The notes beneath the pieces were generated by a model. That model was not told the DNA's origin. It did not search any database and saw only the letters and a program-made list of their open reading frames with translations. A stretch of 64,000 nt of DNA from Nocardioides anomalus (GTDB taxonomy: Bacteria > Actinomycetota > Actinomycetes > Propionibacteriales > Nocardioidaceae), in assembly GCF_011046535.1 (NCBI RefSeq), contig NZ_CP049257.1, positions 806,001 through 870,000 of the forward strand, read 5' to 3'. Position numbers and translations under genes: made by a program. The stretch's first letter is position 1. Every line of letters begins with the position of its first letter. Positions 44,352-54,749 of the stretch are shown here, one piece after another.

Positions 44352-45633
44352 GCCACGCATCGAAGAGCGCCTCGAGGTCGGCGCCGGTGTGCCGCGCGGC
44401 GAAGGCCCGGAACTCCTCGGTCGTCACCGTGCCGCCGACGTGCTGGGCCACCCAGTCGCGCAGCAGCGCGAAGAACGCCTCGTCGCCCACCGTGCGCCGC
44501 AGGGCGTGCAGGGTGAGCGCCCCGCGCTTGTAGACGCGGTCGTCGAACATCAGCTCCGGGCCTGGGTCGGCGAGCACCAGGTCCTCGTCGAGCCCGCCCA
44601 GCCGGTCGTGGTGGTGGTCGGCCCAGTGGTCCGCGCTCTCGCCGCCCGAGGCCTCCGACCACAGCCACTCGCTGTAGCAGGCGAACCCCTCGTGCAGCCA
44701 GATGTCCTGCCACCGTGCGAGCGTCACCGCGTTGCCGAACCACTGGTGGGCCATCTCGTGGGCGACCAGCCGGACCGCGTCCCAGTCGTCGACGCAGAAG
44801 TTGCGCCCGAACGTCGACAGCGACTGCGACTCCAACGGGATCTCGAGGTCGTCGGCGGTGACCACCGAGGTGTACGTCGCGAAGGGGTAGGGCCCGAAGC
44901 GCTCCACGAAGTGCGCCATCATCTCCGGCTGCCGGCCGAACGCGGCCTCGAAGCCCGGCCCGGCGTCGGCGGGGGCCGCGGACCGCATCGGGACCGGCGC
45001 GCCGGCGTACTCCTGGACGCGGTAGCGGCCGATCTGCACCGTGGCGAGGTACGTCGCCATCGGCTCGACCTGCTCGTAGCGCCAGGTGACCCTGGAGGAG
45101 CCGCGACGCCGCTCGGCCAGCTCCCCGTTGGCCACCACGGTGTAGTCGGCGTCGGTGGTGACGCTGAGGGAGTACGACGCCTTGTCGTCGGGCCGGTCGT
45201 TGCACGGGAACCACGTCGGTGCCCCGTGCGGCTGGCCGGCGACGATCACACCGTCGGTGAGCTCCTCCCAGCCGGCGTCGCCGTGGTGCTCGTCGATGAG
45301 CGGCTCGGGCGCGCCGGCGTACCGCACGGCGAGGCGGAACGGCGTGCCCCCGGCCAGCGGCTGCTTGAGGGTGACGACGAGGCGGGTGCCGCGCACGGCG
45401 TACTTCGCGGGCGCGCGGCCGTCGACGCTGACCTTGGCCACGTCCATCCCGGCCAGGTCGAGGACCACGCGGGTGAGGTCCTCGCGGGCCACCGCGTCGA
45501 TGACCGCGTCGCCCCGCAGCCGGTTGCCGGCCAGGTCGTAGTCGAGGTCGAGCGCGTAGTGCGTCGCGCCCCAGGCGGGGTCGCCGTGCCCGGGCAGGTA
45601 GGGGTCGGCCGTGGGCAGGGAGCCGTGGCTCAC
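44302..45633 (-). CDS. M1-family zinc metallopeptidase
   Basis: GTG 45633 gives 443 residues. The zinc site is HEMAHQWFGNAVT (HExxH) with the third ligand Glu in HEGFACYSEWLW, 18-20 residues on. The substrate-recognition GxMEN element of aminopeptidase N is not obvious. The N-terminal beta domain has YALDLDYDLAGNRLRGDAV. There is no signal peptide, so a cytoplasmic location is likely. It is shorter than full-length aminopeptidase N (~860) because it lacks the C-terminal helical domain, as in many actinobacterial M1 proteins. The start overlaps the stop of the NRPS-like gene (GTGA), so the two are co-transcribed. Confidence 0.87.
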   Translation of the reverse strand: MSHGSLPTADPYLPGHGDPAWGATHYALDLDYDLAGNRLRGDAVIDAVAREDLTRVVLDLAGMDVAKVSVDGRAPAKYAVRGTRLVVTLKQPLAGGTPFRLAVRYAGAPEPLIDEHHGDAGWEELTDGVIVAGQPHGAPTWFPCNDRPDDKASYSLSVTTDADYTVVANGELAERRRGSSRVTWRYEQVEPMATYLATVQIGRYRVQEYAGAPVPMRSAAPADAGPGFEAAFGRQPEMMAHFVERFGPYPFATYTSVVTADDLEIPLESQSLSTFGRNFCVDDWDAVRLVAHEMAHQWFGNAVTLARWQDIWLHEGFACYSEWLWSEASGGESADHWADHHHDRLGGLDEDLVLADPGPELMFDDRVYKRGALTLHALRRTVGDEAFFALLRDWVAQHVGGTVTTEEFRAFAARHTGADLEALFDAWLNETGLPELPDRPAAS

Positions 45634-48600
45634 CGGGCGGTCTCGGCGGCCGCGGCCGTCCACGGGCCGATGGGGTTGCCGATCCAGACCGTGCCGTCGG
45701 GCACCGACTCACCCCTCATGACCAGCGACACGGGACCGACCGTAGCGTGCCGTCCGAGCGTCGCCGCGGGCAGGATCACGCTGTTCGGCCCGAGGGTCGC
45801 GCCGCGCTTCAGCACGACCCGGTCGGTGGTCAGCATCCGGTCGTGGAAGAGGTGGGTCTGCACCACCGTGCCCTGGTTGACGGTGACCCCGTCGCCCAGC
45901 TCGACCAGGTCGGTCTCGGGCAGCCAGTAGGACTCGCACCAGACCCCGCGGCCGATCCGCGCGCCCATCAGCCGGAACCACACGTTGAGCAGCGGGGTGC
46001 CGGCCACGGCGCGGGCGAACCACGGCGCCGCCAGCACCTCGACGAAGGTGTCGGCCAGCTCGTTGCGCCACACGAACCCGCTCCACAGCGGGTGCGCGCC
46101 GGGCCGGTGCCGACCGACGAGCACCCACTTGGCGACCACGGTGACCAGCGCGGCGGCCATCCCGGCCACGGCCAGGACCGGCCCGGCCAGGACCAGCGCG
46201 AGCAGCGCGCTCTGGTCGAGCAGCCAGGCCAGGGTGATCGCCACCGCGACGCCGGTGCCCCCGGCCAGCGCGACCGGGACCACCCGGCAGGCCTCGACCA
46301 GCGCGCGCAGCACCTTGAGCCGGGTGGGCGGGGCGTAGGTGCGGCCGGCGTCGCCCTCCGCGGCGGTACGCCGCAGCGGGGCCGGCGGGCTGCCCAGCCA
46401 GGACTCGCCGGCCTGCGCCTTCTTGCGGCGCGGGGCGGCCGAGAGCACGGCGACCAGCGAGGCCTTGGGCACCTTGCGCCCCGGGGCGGCCATGCCGGAG
46501 TTGCCCACGAAGGCCCGCTTGCCGATCTTGACCCGCTCCACCCGGATCCAGCCACCGCCGAGCTCGTAGCCGCCGATGAGGGTGTCGTCGGCCAGGAAGG
46601 CCTCGTCGTTGACCTGGGTCAGGCTCGGGACCAGGAGCACGGTCGAGGCCTCGACGTGCCGGCCGACCCGGGCGCCGAGCGCGCGCAGCCAGAACGGCGT
46701 GAGGCTGGAGGAGTAGAGCGGGAACAGCCACGTGCGCGCGTCGTCCAGCACCCGCACCGTGGTCCACACCGCGAGGCCGGTGCCGCTGCGGACCCTGTGC
46801 ACGCCGGGCGCGACGGCCAGGCCCGCGACCCGCACGACCAGCCAGACGAGCCCGGCCAGCACCACGAACGCCACGACCACCGAGGCCGGCAGCCAGGCGA
46901 GCAGCGCCCACAGCTCGGCGTACGACGTGGGGTCGTCGCTCGCGAGGACCGGGAGGGCCGCGCCGGCGAGCAGGGCGAGGAGGGGCAGGCCGCCGAGCAG
47001 CACCGCGACCGCGCCGTACGCCGCGACCCAGGCGCGGGTGCTGGAGGGGCGGTCCGACCACGGGCCGCGGGCACGCTCCTGGACCCGCTCGGCGGGGGAG
47101 CCGGACCAGAACTCGCCGTCCGGCACCGACCCGAAGACCGCCGAGCCGGGCGCGACCTCGGCGTCCTTGCCCACGTCGGCGCCGGGGCAGAGCATGCTGC
47201 GCGCGCCGACCCGGGCGCGGGCGCCGACGCGGACCTCGCCCAGGTGCAGCACGTCGCCGTCGACCCAGAAGCCGCTGAGGTCCACCTCCGGCTCGACCGA
47301 GCTGCCCGCGCCCAGGCGCAGCATCCCGGTCACCGGGGGGACGGAGTGCAGGTCCACGTCGCGGCCGATGTCGGCGCCGAGCAGTCGGGCGAACCAGGTC
47401 ATGTACGGCGCGCCGGCCAGCCCCGTGGCGCCGAGCTCGTCGACGAGGCGGGTGGCCAGCCACAGCCGCAGGTGGACCTTGCCGCCGCGCGGGTGCTCGC
47501 CGGGCTCGACGCCGCGCAGCAGCAGCCGGGCGCCGGCCGCGGCCAGCAGCATGGTCCCGGGCGGGGTCACGAAGACGAGCCAGCCGACGAGGAGCAGCCA
47601 CCACGACGGCTGGGGCAGGACCGTCCAGCCGAGGCCGTCGGCCAGCACGCGCGAGCCGATCCCGACCCACACCAGCCACCGCGGGCCGGCCAGGGCGCGG
47701 AGCAGCAGGGTGCCCACGACCTGGCCGGCCTGGGTCTTGAGGGGTGTCGGCGGCACGGTCCGGTCGCTGGCCGGGCCGGCCGCGCCGAGGGTGTCGAGGT
47801 GCGCGGCCAGGGTGCCGACCGTCGGGTGCTCGTAGAGGTCGCCGACCACGACCTCGGGGAACCGCTCACGCAGCCGGGAGACCATCTGGGCCGCGGTCAG
47901 GCTGCCGCCGCCGAGGTCGAAGAAGTCGTCGGACGGGCTGCGCACGTCGGCGCCGAGCACCTCGAGCCAGAGCTCGGCGATCCAGGCCATCGTGCCGTGC
48001 AGGGATCCCCGGGTACCCGGGTATCCCTGCAGGCTCGGCAGCGGCCAGGGCAGCGCGTCGCGGTCGACCTTGCCCGAGGTCCGGGTGGGCAGGACATCGA
48101 CCTGGGCCAGCCGGGGGACCAGTGCGGCGGGCAGCGCGTGGCGCAGCACGTCCATGGCCTGGCCCTGGTCGAAGCGCTCGTCGGTGGCGACGTACCCGAC
48201 CAGGAGCTGGTTGCCGGCCGCGGTCCTGCGGACCGCCGCCGCGGCGCCGACCACACCCGGCACGGCCAGCAGCGCGGAGTCGATCTCACCGAGCTCGATG
48301 CGCCGGCCCCCCCAGCTTGACCTGGTCGTCGGCCCGGCCGCCGAAGACCAGCCCGGCGCTGTCGCGGACCACGAGGTCGCCGCTGCGGTAGGCGCGGTCC
48401 CAGCCGAGGGTCGGCATGGGGGCGTACTTCTCGGCGTCCTTGGCCGGGTCGAGGTAGCGGGCCAGACCGACGCCCCCGATGATGAGCTCGCCGGTCGCGC
48501 CCTCGGGCACCTCGTGCCCCTCGGCGTCGACCACAGCGAGGTCCCAGCCGTCCAGCGGCAGCCCGATCCGCACCGGCGGCGCGCCGGTCAGCTCCGCCCC

Positions 48601-49515
48601 GCACGCGACGACGGTGGCCTCGGTCGGGCCGTAGGTGTTCCACACCTCGCGGCCCGGCGCCACCAGGCGGGCGCCCAGCTCGGGCGGGCAGGCCTCGCCG
48701 CCCATGATGAGCAGCCGTACCCGGGCCAGCGACTCCGGTGGCCACAGCGCGACCAGGGTCGGCACGGTGCTGACCACGGTGATGCCGTTGGCCACCAGCC
48801 ACGGCCCCACGTCGATGCCGCTCTTGACCAGCGCGCGGGGGGCGGGGACCAGGCACGCGCCGTACCGCCAGGCCAGCCACATCTCCTCGCAGCTCGCGTC
48901 GAAGGCCACCGACAGCCCGGCCATCACCCGGTCGCCGACGCCGAGCGGCGCCGCCTGGAGGAACAGCCGGGACTCGGCGTCCACGAACGCCGCGGCGCTG
49001 CGGTGGCTGACGGCCACGCCCTTCGGCGTACCGGTCGACCCGGAGGTGAAGATCACCCACGCGTCGTCGGTGAGGTCCGGCTCCTCAGGCTCGCGCGGCG
49101 GGCCCTCCCAGCGCATGACCACGGTCTGGTCGTTGCCGACCACCGCGGCCACGCCGGCCTCGTCGAAGACCAGCCGCGCGCGCTCGTCGGGGTCGTCCAC
49201 GTCGACGGGGACGTACGCCGCCCCGGCCAGCAGGATGCCGAGGATCGCGACGTACAGGTCGGTGGTGCCGCTGGTGACCCGGACGCCGACCTTGTCGCCG
49301 GTGCCGACGCCGTGCGCGTTGAGCTCGTGGGCCAGCTCGTCGGCGGCCTCGGCCAGCTCGGCGTAGGTCAGGACCCCGTTGCCCGCATCGACCGCCGGCT
49401 CGTCCCCGGCCTGCTCGACGGTGGCGCGGAAGACGTCGACCAGGGTCCGCGGCGGGGGCGCGAGGTCGCCGCGACGCAGCGGGTCGACGGCGTCCACGGG
49501 CTCCACTGGCCGCAT
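45630..49515 (-). pseudogene. Pls/PosA-family NRPS-like protein, frameshifted (or assembly error)
   Basis: Two reading frames join into one protein. The 5' part (49515 to about 48310) is an adenylation domain: AWVIFTSGSTGTPKGVAVSH, NTYGPTEATVVACG, and GRADDQVKLGG at its break. The 3' part (48300-45630) resumes with LLAVPGVVG, then TSGKVDRDALPWP (catalytic Lys region) and a carrier domain with DDFFDLGGGSLTAAQMVSRL. A ~700-residue terminal region follows, with several membrane helices and left-handed-beta-helix acyltransferase-like repeats, as in TIGR02353 and poly-lysine synthetase. The frames meet at a C7 run (48307-48313; G7 in the gene). Six Gs would restore VKLGGRRIELGEI. It is a natural mutation, phase-variable tract or sequencing error. 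Confidence 0.85.
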
Positions 49516-49528
49516 GGTGCGGCACCGA

Positions 49529-49546
49529 GGTGAACGGCAGGTGACC
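49529..49546 (-). promoter_or_regulatory. PHO box between NRPS-like gene and ppk2
   Basis: Minus strand GGTCACCTGCCGTTCACC has two units 11 bases apart. It ends 14 bases from the NRPS-like ATG (49515) and about 34 bases from the ppk2 GTG (49580). It could serve both divergent genes. A lone GTTCACC also lies at 49552-49558 on the plus strand. Confidence 0.65.
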
Positions 49547-49579
49547 GGCTCGTTCACCGGGCCGCCGTACGGTCGCCTC

Positions 49580-50470
49580 GTGCTGCAGGACGTGCGGGAG
49601 TACATCGACCGGCTCCAGATCGATGGTCACACCATCGGGGAGGACCACGACGACGACCCCGTGCTGCTCGACCCCCAGGGGCGCGCGGTCGACACCTGGC
49701 GCGACAACTACCCGTACGACGAGCGGATGACCCGCGAGGACTACGACGAGCAGAAGTACCTCCTGCAGGTCGAGCTGCTGAAGTTCCAGGCCTGGGCCGC
49801 CGACGTCGGCGGCAAGCACGTGCTGCTCTTCGAGGGCCGCGACGCCGCCGGCAAGGGCGGCACCATCAAGCGGTTCATGGAGCACCTCAACCCCCGGTAC
49901 GCCCGCACCGTCGCCCTGGGCAAGCCCAGCGACCGCGAGCAGAGCCAGTGGTACTTCCAGCGCTACGTGCAGCACCTGCCCACCGCTGGCGAGGTGGTCC
50001 TCTTCGACCGCTCCTGGTACAACCGCGCCGGCGTCGAGCGCGTCATGGGCTTCGTCTCCCCGCCGGAGTACGAGCAGTTCATGGCCCAGGCCCCGCTCTT
50101 CGAGCGCATGCTCGTCGACAGCGGGATCTCGTTGACGAAGTTCTGGTTCTCGGTCACCCAGGCCGAGCAGCGCACCCGCTTCATCATCCGCCAGGTCGAC
50201 CCCGTCCGGCAGTGGAAGCTCTCGCCCATCGACCTCGAGTCGCTGGACAAGTGGGACGACTACACCGAGGCCAAGGAGGCCATGTTCCGGCGCACCGACA
50301 CCGAGTGGGCGCCCTGGACCACCATCAAGAGCAACGACAAGAAGCGCGCCCGCACCAACGCCATGCGCGCCTTCCTCTCGCGCTTCGACTACGACGGCAA
50401 GGACCCCCAGACCGTCGGCGAGCCCGACCCCAGGATCGTCCGGCGCGGGATCGAAGCGGTCGGCGACTGA
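49580..50470 (+). CDS. ppk2: Polyphosphate kinase 2
   Basis: The 296-residue protein (GTG 49580, first residues VLQDVREYIDRLQID) is a single-domain PPK2. Walker A is LLFEGRDAAGKGGTIKRF near residue 85, Walker B VVLFDRSWYNRAGVERVMGF near 140, and lid-region basic residues follow in AEQRTRFIIRQVDP. It moves phosphate between polyphosphate and nucleoside diphosphates; single-domain PPK2 enzymes often prefer making GTP or ATP from polyphosphate. It shares a PHO box with the NRPS-like gene, so it probably responds to phosphate starvation. A minisatellite follows its stop by 18 bases. Confidence 0.92.
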   Translation: MLQDVREYIDRLQIDGHTIGEDHDDDPVLLDPQGRAVDTWRDNYPYDERMTREDYDEQKYLLQVELLKFQAWAADVGGKHVLLFEGRDAAGKGGTIKRFMEHLNPRYARTVALGKPSDREQSQWYFQRYVQHLPTAGEVVLFDRSWYNRAGVERVMGFVSPPEYEQFMAQAPLFERMLVDSGISLTKFWFSVTQAEQRTRFIIRQVDPVRQWKLSPIDLESLDKWDDYTEAKEAMFRRTDTEWAPWTTIKSNDKKRARTNAMRAFLSRFDYDGKDPQTVGEPDPRIVRRGIEAVGD

Positions 50471-50487
50471 ACGCCGGGCGGCACTGT

Positions 50488-50599
50488 TCGCACCCGCCGC
50501 CGCTCGCACCCGCCGCCGCTCGCACCCGCCGCCGCTCGCACCCGCCGCCGCTCGCACCCGCCGCCGCTCGCACCCGCCGCCGCTCGCACCCGCCGCCGC
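50488..50599. repeat. Minisatellite: seven perfect copies of a 16-bp unit
   Basis: TCGCACCCGCCGCCGC repeats without a mismatch from 50488 to 50599, then breaks at TCGGCCCG. The unit is not a multiple of three, so it is not a coding repeat. It lies between ppk2 and the pit promoter region. Confidence 0.9.
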
Positions 50600-50712
50600 T
50601 CGGCCCGCGGGGTGTGCCGCCCGCGCCGCAGCCGACCGCGCACCCGCGCAGCGCCGGCGCCCGGCGTACCCGCGAGGAGCGCCACGCCCGAGATCCTCGC
50701 CTCCCACAACCG

Positions 50713-50730
50713 AGGTGAACAGTCGGCGAA
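50713..50730 (-). promoter_or_regulatory. PHO box upstream of pit
   Basis: Minus strand GTTCGCCGACTGTTCACC contains two GTTC-CC units with the 11-base period. It sits 53 bases before the transporter start. Confidence 0.65.
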
Positions 50731-50782
50731 CACCGCTGCGGCGGGGTTTTTCGCGGGTCAGCGCGAGGCGCACAGTCAGGTC

Positions 50783-51996
<1,214 letters not shown>

Positions 51997-52000
<4 letters not shown>

Positions 52001-52305
52001 GCGACAACCTGGGCTTCGCCCTCGAGGGCGCGTGGAAGGTCCTGTTGGTCGGCTTGGTCCTCGGCGCCGGGCTGCCGGCGGTGTTCGCCGCCGGGGTGCG
52101 GTCGCTGGCGTGGGGGACCGGGGGCAGCGCCGAGGTGGTCGCCGACCAGCCGGCGCACCCGGTCGGTCGCGCCGTGGCGGTGCTGTGCTTCGCCGTGGTC
52201 CTGGCGGGCATCGCGCTCGGACTGACGATCATCATCGCGGCCGGGCAGGGCAAGGTGGTCTCCTTCGACCACGTCTACCCGACCATCGTCGACAAGCCGA
52301 AGTGA
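51997..52305 (+). CDS. Small two-helix membrane protein coupled to pit
   Basis: The 102-residue protein has two hydrophobic helices (about 12-35 and 60-83). A short external loop and a polar C-terminus (GKVVSFDHVYPTIVDKPK) complete it. The GTG overlaps the Pit stop by four bases, so it is translated with Pit and may be an accessory subunit. I recognise no family. Confidence 0.75.
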
Positions 52306-52312
52306 GGTCCTG

Positions 52313-52600
52313 ATGGCGCTCAACACCCGACTCGCCGGGATCCTGGACTGGCTGCGCGAGGGCTACCCCGCCGGCGTACCGCCCAAGGACTACATCCCCC
52401 TCCTCGCCCTGCTGCGGCGGCGGCTGACCGAGGAGGAGGTGCGTGAGGTCGCGCACGAGATCGCCACCACCGAGGACGGCGACGCCGCCGAGATCGGCGT
52501 GCAGATCACCAAGCTCACCGACGCGCTGCCGGACCCGGAGGACATCACGCGGGTGGAGCAGCGGCTGGTCAGCCACCACGGCTGGCCGCTCGACGACTGA
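52313..52600 (+). CDS. DUF3349 domain-containing protein
   Basis: The 95-residue protein reads MALNTRLAGILDWLREGYPAG then IPLLALLRRRLTEEEVREVA, the DUF3349 helical bundle found in Mycobacterium and relatives. It begins seven bases after the small Pit-linked gene. The 3' end overlaps the convergent antiporter by 32 bases. The function of the family is unknown. Confidence 0.85.
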   Translation: MALNTRLAGILDWLREGYPAGVPPKDYIPLLALLRRRLTEEEVREVAHEIATTEDGDAAEIGVQITKLTDALPDPEDITRVEQRLVSHHGWPLDD

Positions 52601-53852
52601 CGTCCAGCCGCTGCATGACCGGCGTGGCCAGCACGCCGTGCAGCAGCACACTGGCGACGATCGTGAACGACACGGTCGACCACAGCCAGTCCTGGGCCAG
52701 GACGCTGTCCTCCTTGCTGGCGTAGGCCAGGTAGTACAGCGAGCCGATCCCGCGGACCCCGAAGAACGCGATGGCTCCGCGGTCGCCGGCGGTCATCACG
52801 TGCCGGCAGGGGAGCAGGGCCAGCCAGCCGGTCAGCGGCCGGACGACGAGCAGCACCGCGAGGGTGATCACGACCCCCCGCCAGTCCAGCGCGGAGAGCA
52901 GCCCGCGGGTCACCGCGATGCCCAGCACCAGCAGCACGAACAGGGTCAGCATCCGCTCCAGCCGCTCGGCGACGTCGTGCATCGCCGCGTGGTAGTCGTG
53001 GCTGCGCTCGGCCGAGCGGAACGTCATCGCGCACGCGAACACCGACAGGAAGCCGTAGCCGCCCACCACCTCGCCGGCGCCGTACGACGCCACGAGGGCG
53101 GCCAGCGCCAGGAGCGACTCGCCGCGCTCGGCGACCCGCAACGCGTCGCTGCGCGAGCGGAAGGCGACGTAGGACAGCACCCGGCCGACCACGATGCCGA
53201 CCGCGACGCCCACGACCACCTTGCCGACGGCGTACCACGCGATCCACTCGAGACCCCAGTGGCTGACCGCGCCCTCGGTGGCCAGCAGGATCGCGGCGTA
53301 GACGAAGGGGAAGGACAGGCCGTCGTTGAGCCCGGCCTCCGACGTGAGCGTGAACCGCACCTCGTCGGTCTCGTCGACCTCGTGGTCGTCGCCGGTCTGC
53401 GGGCCGGCCACCTGGACGTCGGAGGCCAGCACGGGGTCCGTCGGCGCCAGCACGGCGCCGAGCAGCAGCGCGGCCGGCGCGGCCAGCCCGGCCCACCAGC
53501 CCAGCAGGGCGGTGGCCGCGATGCTGACCGGCATCGCGACGCCCAGCAGCAGCCAGGTCGCGGTCCAGCGGTGCCAGCTCTCCCGCTTGCGCAGGCTCAG
53601 CGGGCGGTCGAGCGCGAGGCCGACACCCATGAGCGCGACCAGCACGACCAACTCGGTGACGTGCTCGATCGCGGCGCGGTTGTGCTGCGGGTCCAGGGGG
53701 AGGTCGTCGGGGAGCGGAGTCAGCCCGATGAGCATCCCCACGGCGACGAGCACCATCGGCGCCGAGATCGCCCACCGGTGCAGCAGGTCCGGCAGGACGA
53801 CGGCGAGCAGCAGGCTCGCCCCGGCGACGAGGTAGACGAGGTCGGCGGTCAC
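52569..53852 (-). CDS. Cation:proton antiporter (CPA1/NhaP-like)
   Basis: GTG 53852 gives 427 residues with about 12 membrane helices. Family landmarks are LLGAVLAPTDPVLASDVQV (the TDP motif), SEAGLNDGLSFPFVYAAIL (the ND ion-binding pair) and GDRGAIAFFGVRGIGSLYYLAYA (the FxGxRG element). It exchanges Na+ or K+ for H+. The GTG overlaps the upstream gene's stop (GTGA), so it is translationally coupled to it. Confidence 0.9.
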   Translation of the reverse strand: MTADLVYLVAGASLLLAVVLPDLLHRWAISAPMVLVAVGMLIGLTPLPDDLPLDPQHNRAAIEHVTELVVLVALMGVGLALDRPLSLRKRESWHRWTATWLLLGVAMPVSIAATALLGWWAGLAAPAALLLGAVLAPTDPVLASDVQVAGPQTGDDHEVDETDEVRFTLTSEAGLNDGLSFPFVYAAILLATEGAVSHWGLEWIAWYAVGKVVVGVAVGIVVGRVLSYVAFRSRSDALRVAERGESLLALAALVASYGAGEVVGGYGFLSVFACAMTFRSAERSHDYHAAMHDVAERLERMLTLFVLLVLGIAVTRGLLSALDWRGVVITLAVLLVVRPLTGWLALLPCRHVMTAGDRGAIAFFGVRGIGSLYYLAYASKEDSVLAQDWLWSTVSFTIVASVLLHGVLATPVMQRLDVSRRAASRGG

Positions 53853-54727
53853 CTGCGCTGTCGTACCGCCACTGCGACGAGGCCCAGCGCCACGCCGTCC
53901 TCGGCCAGGGCCGCCTGCCAGGTCCAGCCGCGCTGCTGCGCCGCCTCGCGCCAGGCCGCACCCGCGATGGTGCCGACGCCCGCCCCCAGGGCGCCGAACG
54001 CCGCCGGCAGCCACGGGCTGCTCCCGCTGCGCCGGGCCAGTGCGGCCGCCCCGACCGCCCCGCTGGCCAGACGACCCGCCTGGCTCCCCGGCTGCAGCCG
54101 GCTCGGGGCCTGCGGCAGCTTGTCGGCCAGCAGCTCGCCGAGGCTCAGCGCGGCCGTGGCCTTGGTGCCCCACCCCGCCGCCCGGCTGAAGGCCACCGCG
54201 CCCAGGCTGGCCCGCGCCCCGGCGGCCACGCCGAGGGCCGTGCTCCGCCAGAGCAGGCCCTTCTCGCGCTCGGCCGTCGCCACCGGCACCCGGCTCACCG
54301 TGTAGTGCACACCCGCGCCGAAGGCCAGGTGCGGCAGCGCGTCGCGCACCCAGTCCTGGGCCGACCACGTCCGCGGGTCGCTCACACCGGCGCGGGCCAT
54401 CGGCAGGTCGGTGGCCGCCATGGCCGCGGCCGCGGTGGCGCCGATGCTCAGCGGCGCGGGCAGCCTCACGCCTGCGCGCCGAGCCACGCTCGCGGCCACC
54501 CCGACGGCGAGGCCGGCGGCCAGTCCGCCCAGCTGGCCGTACGCCGCGAGCCGGCTGTCGTCGTCCGGCAGGTCCAGTCCCCGCGCCTGGGCCAGGCCCA
54601 GCACCGTGCGCCCCGGAGCGTCACTGGCCGGCCGCCCGGTGAGCAGCAGGTCGGCGTACGTCGCCGCGTCCAGCAGCGCGGTGCCGACCGCGCCGGCGGC
54701 CAGGCCGCGGGTGAGGGTGGAGGTCAT
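53849..54727 (-). CDS. Ala-rich hypothetical membrane protein
   Basis: ATG 54727 gives 292 residues, very rich in Ala, Gly and Leu. Several weakly hydrophobic stretches occur (LAAGAVGTALLDAATYADLLL, LGGLAAGLAVGVAASVA). There is a GLxGAxxG-like repeated pattern and no catalytic motif that I recognise. The start lies in a CATG shared with the divergent nuclease gene, and the stop overlaps the antiporter. An accessory role for the antiporter is only a guess from position. Confidence 0.65.
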   Translation of the reverse strand: MTSTLTRGLAAGAVGTALLDAATYADLLLTGRPASDAPGRTVLGLAQARGLDLPDDDSRLAAYGQLGGLAAGLAVGVAASVARRAGVRLPAPLSIGATAAAAMAATDLPMARAGVSDPRTWSAQDWVRDALPHLAFGAGVHYTVSRVPVATAEREKGLLWRSTALGVAAGARASLGAVAFSRAAGWGTKATAALSLGELLADKLPQAPSRLQPGSQAGRLASGAVGAAALARRSGSSPWLPAAFGALGAGVGTIAGAAWREAAQQRGWTWQAALAEDGVALGLVAVAVRQRR

Positions 54728-54749
54728 GACCTGCGGGGTACCCGCTGGC

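Noticed and set aside
47999..48030. Polylinker-like 32-bp near-palindrome with PstI, SmaI, KpnI and BamHI sites (15 bases match a pUC-type cloning site)
   Set aside because: It lies in frame within the NRPS-like gene, encodes the expected linker between the adenylation and carrier domains, and has no vector flanks. Chance in GC-rich sequence is the better explanation.
50488..50599. CRISPR array
   Set aside because: Units are contiguous 16-mers without spacers, and no cas genes are present.
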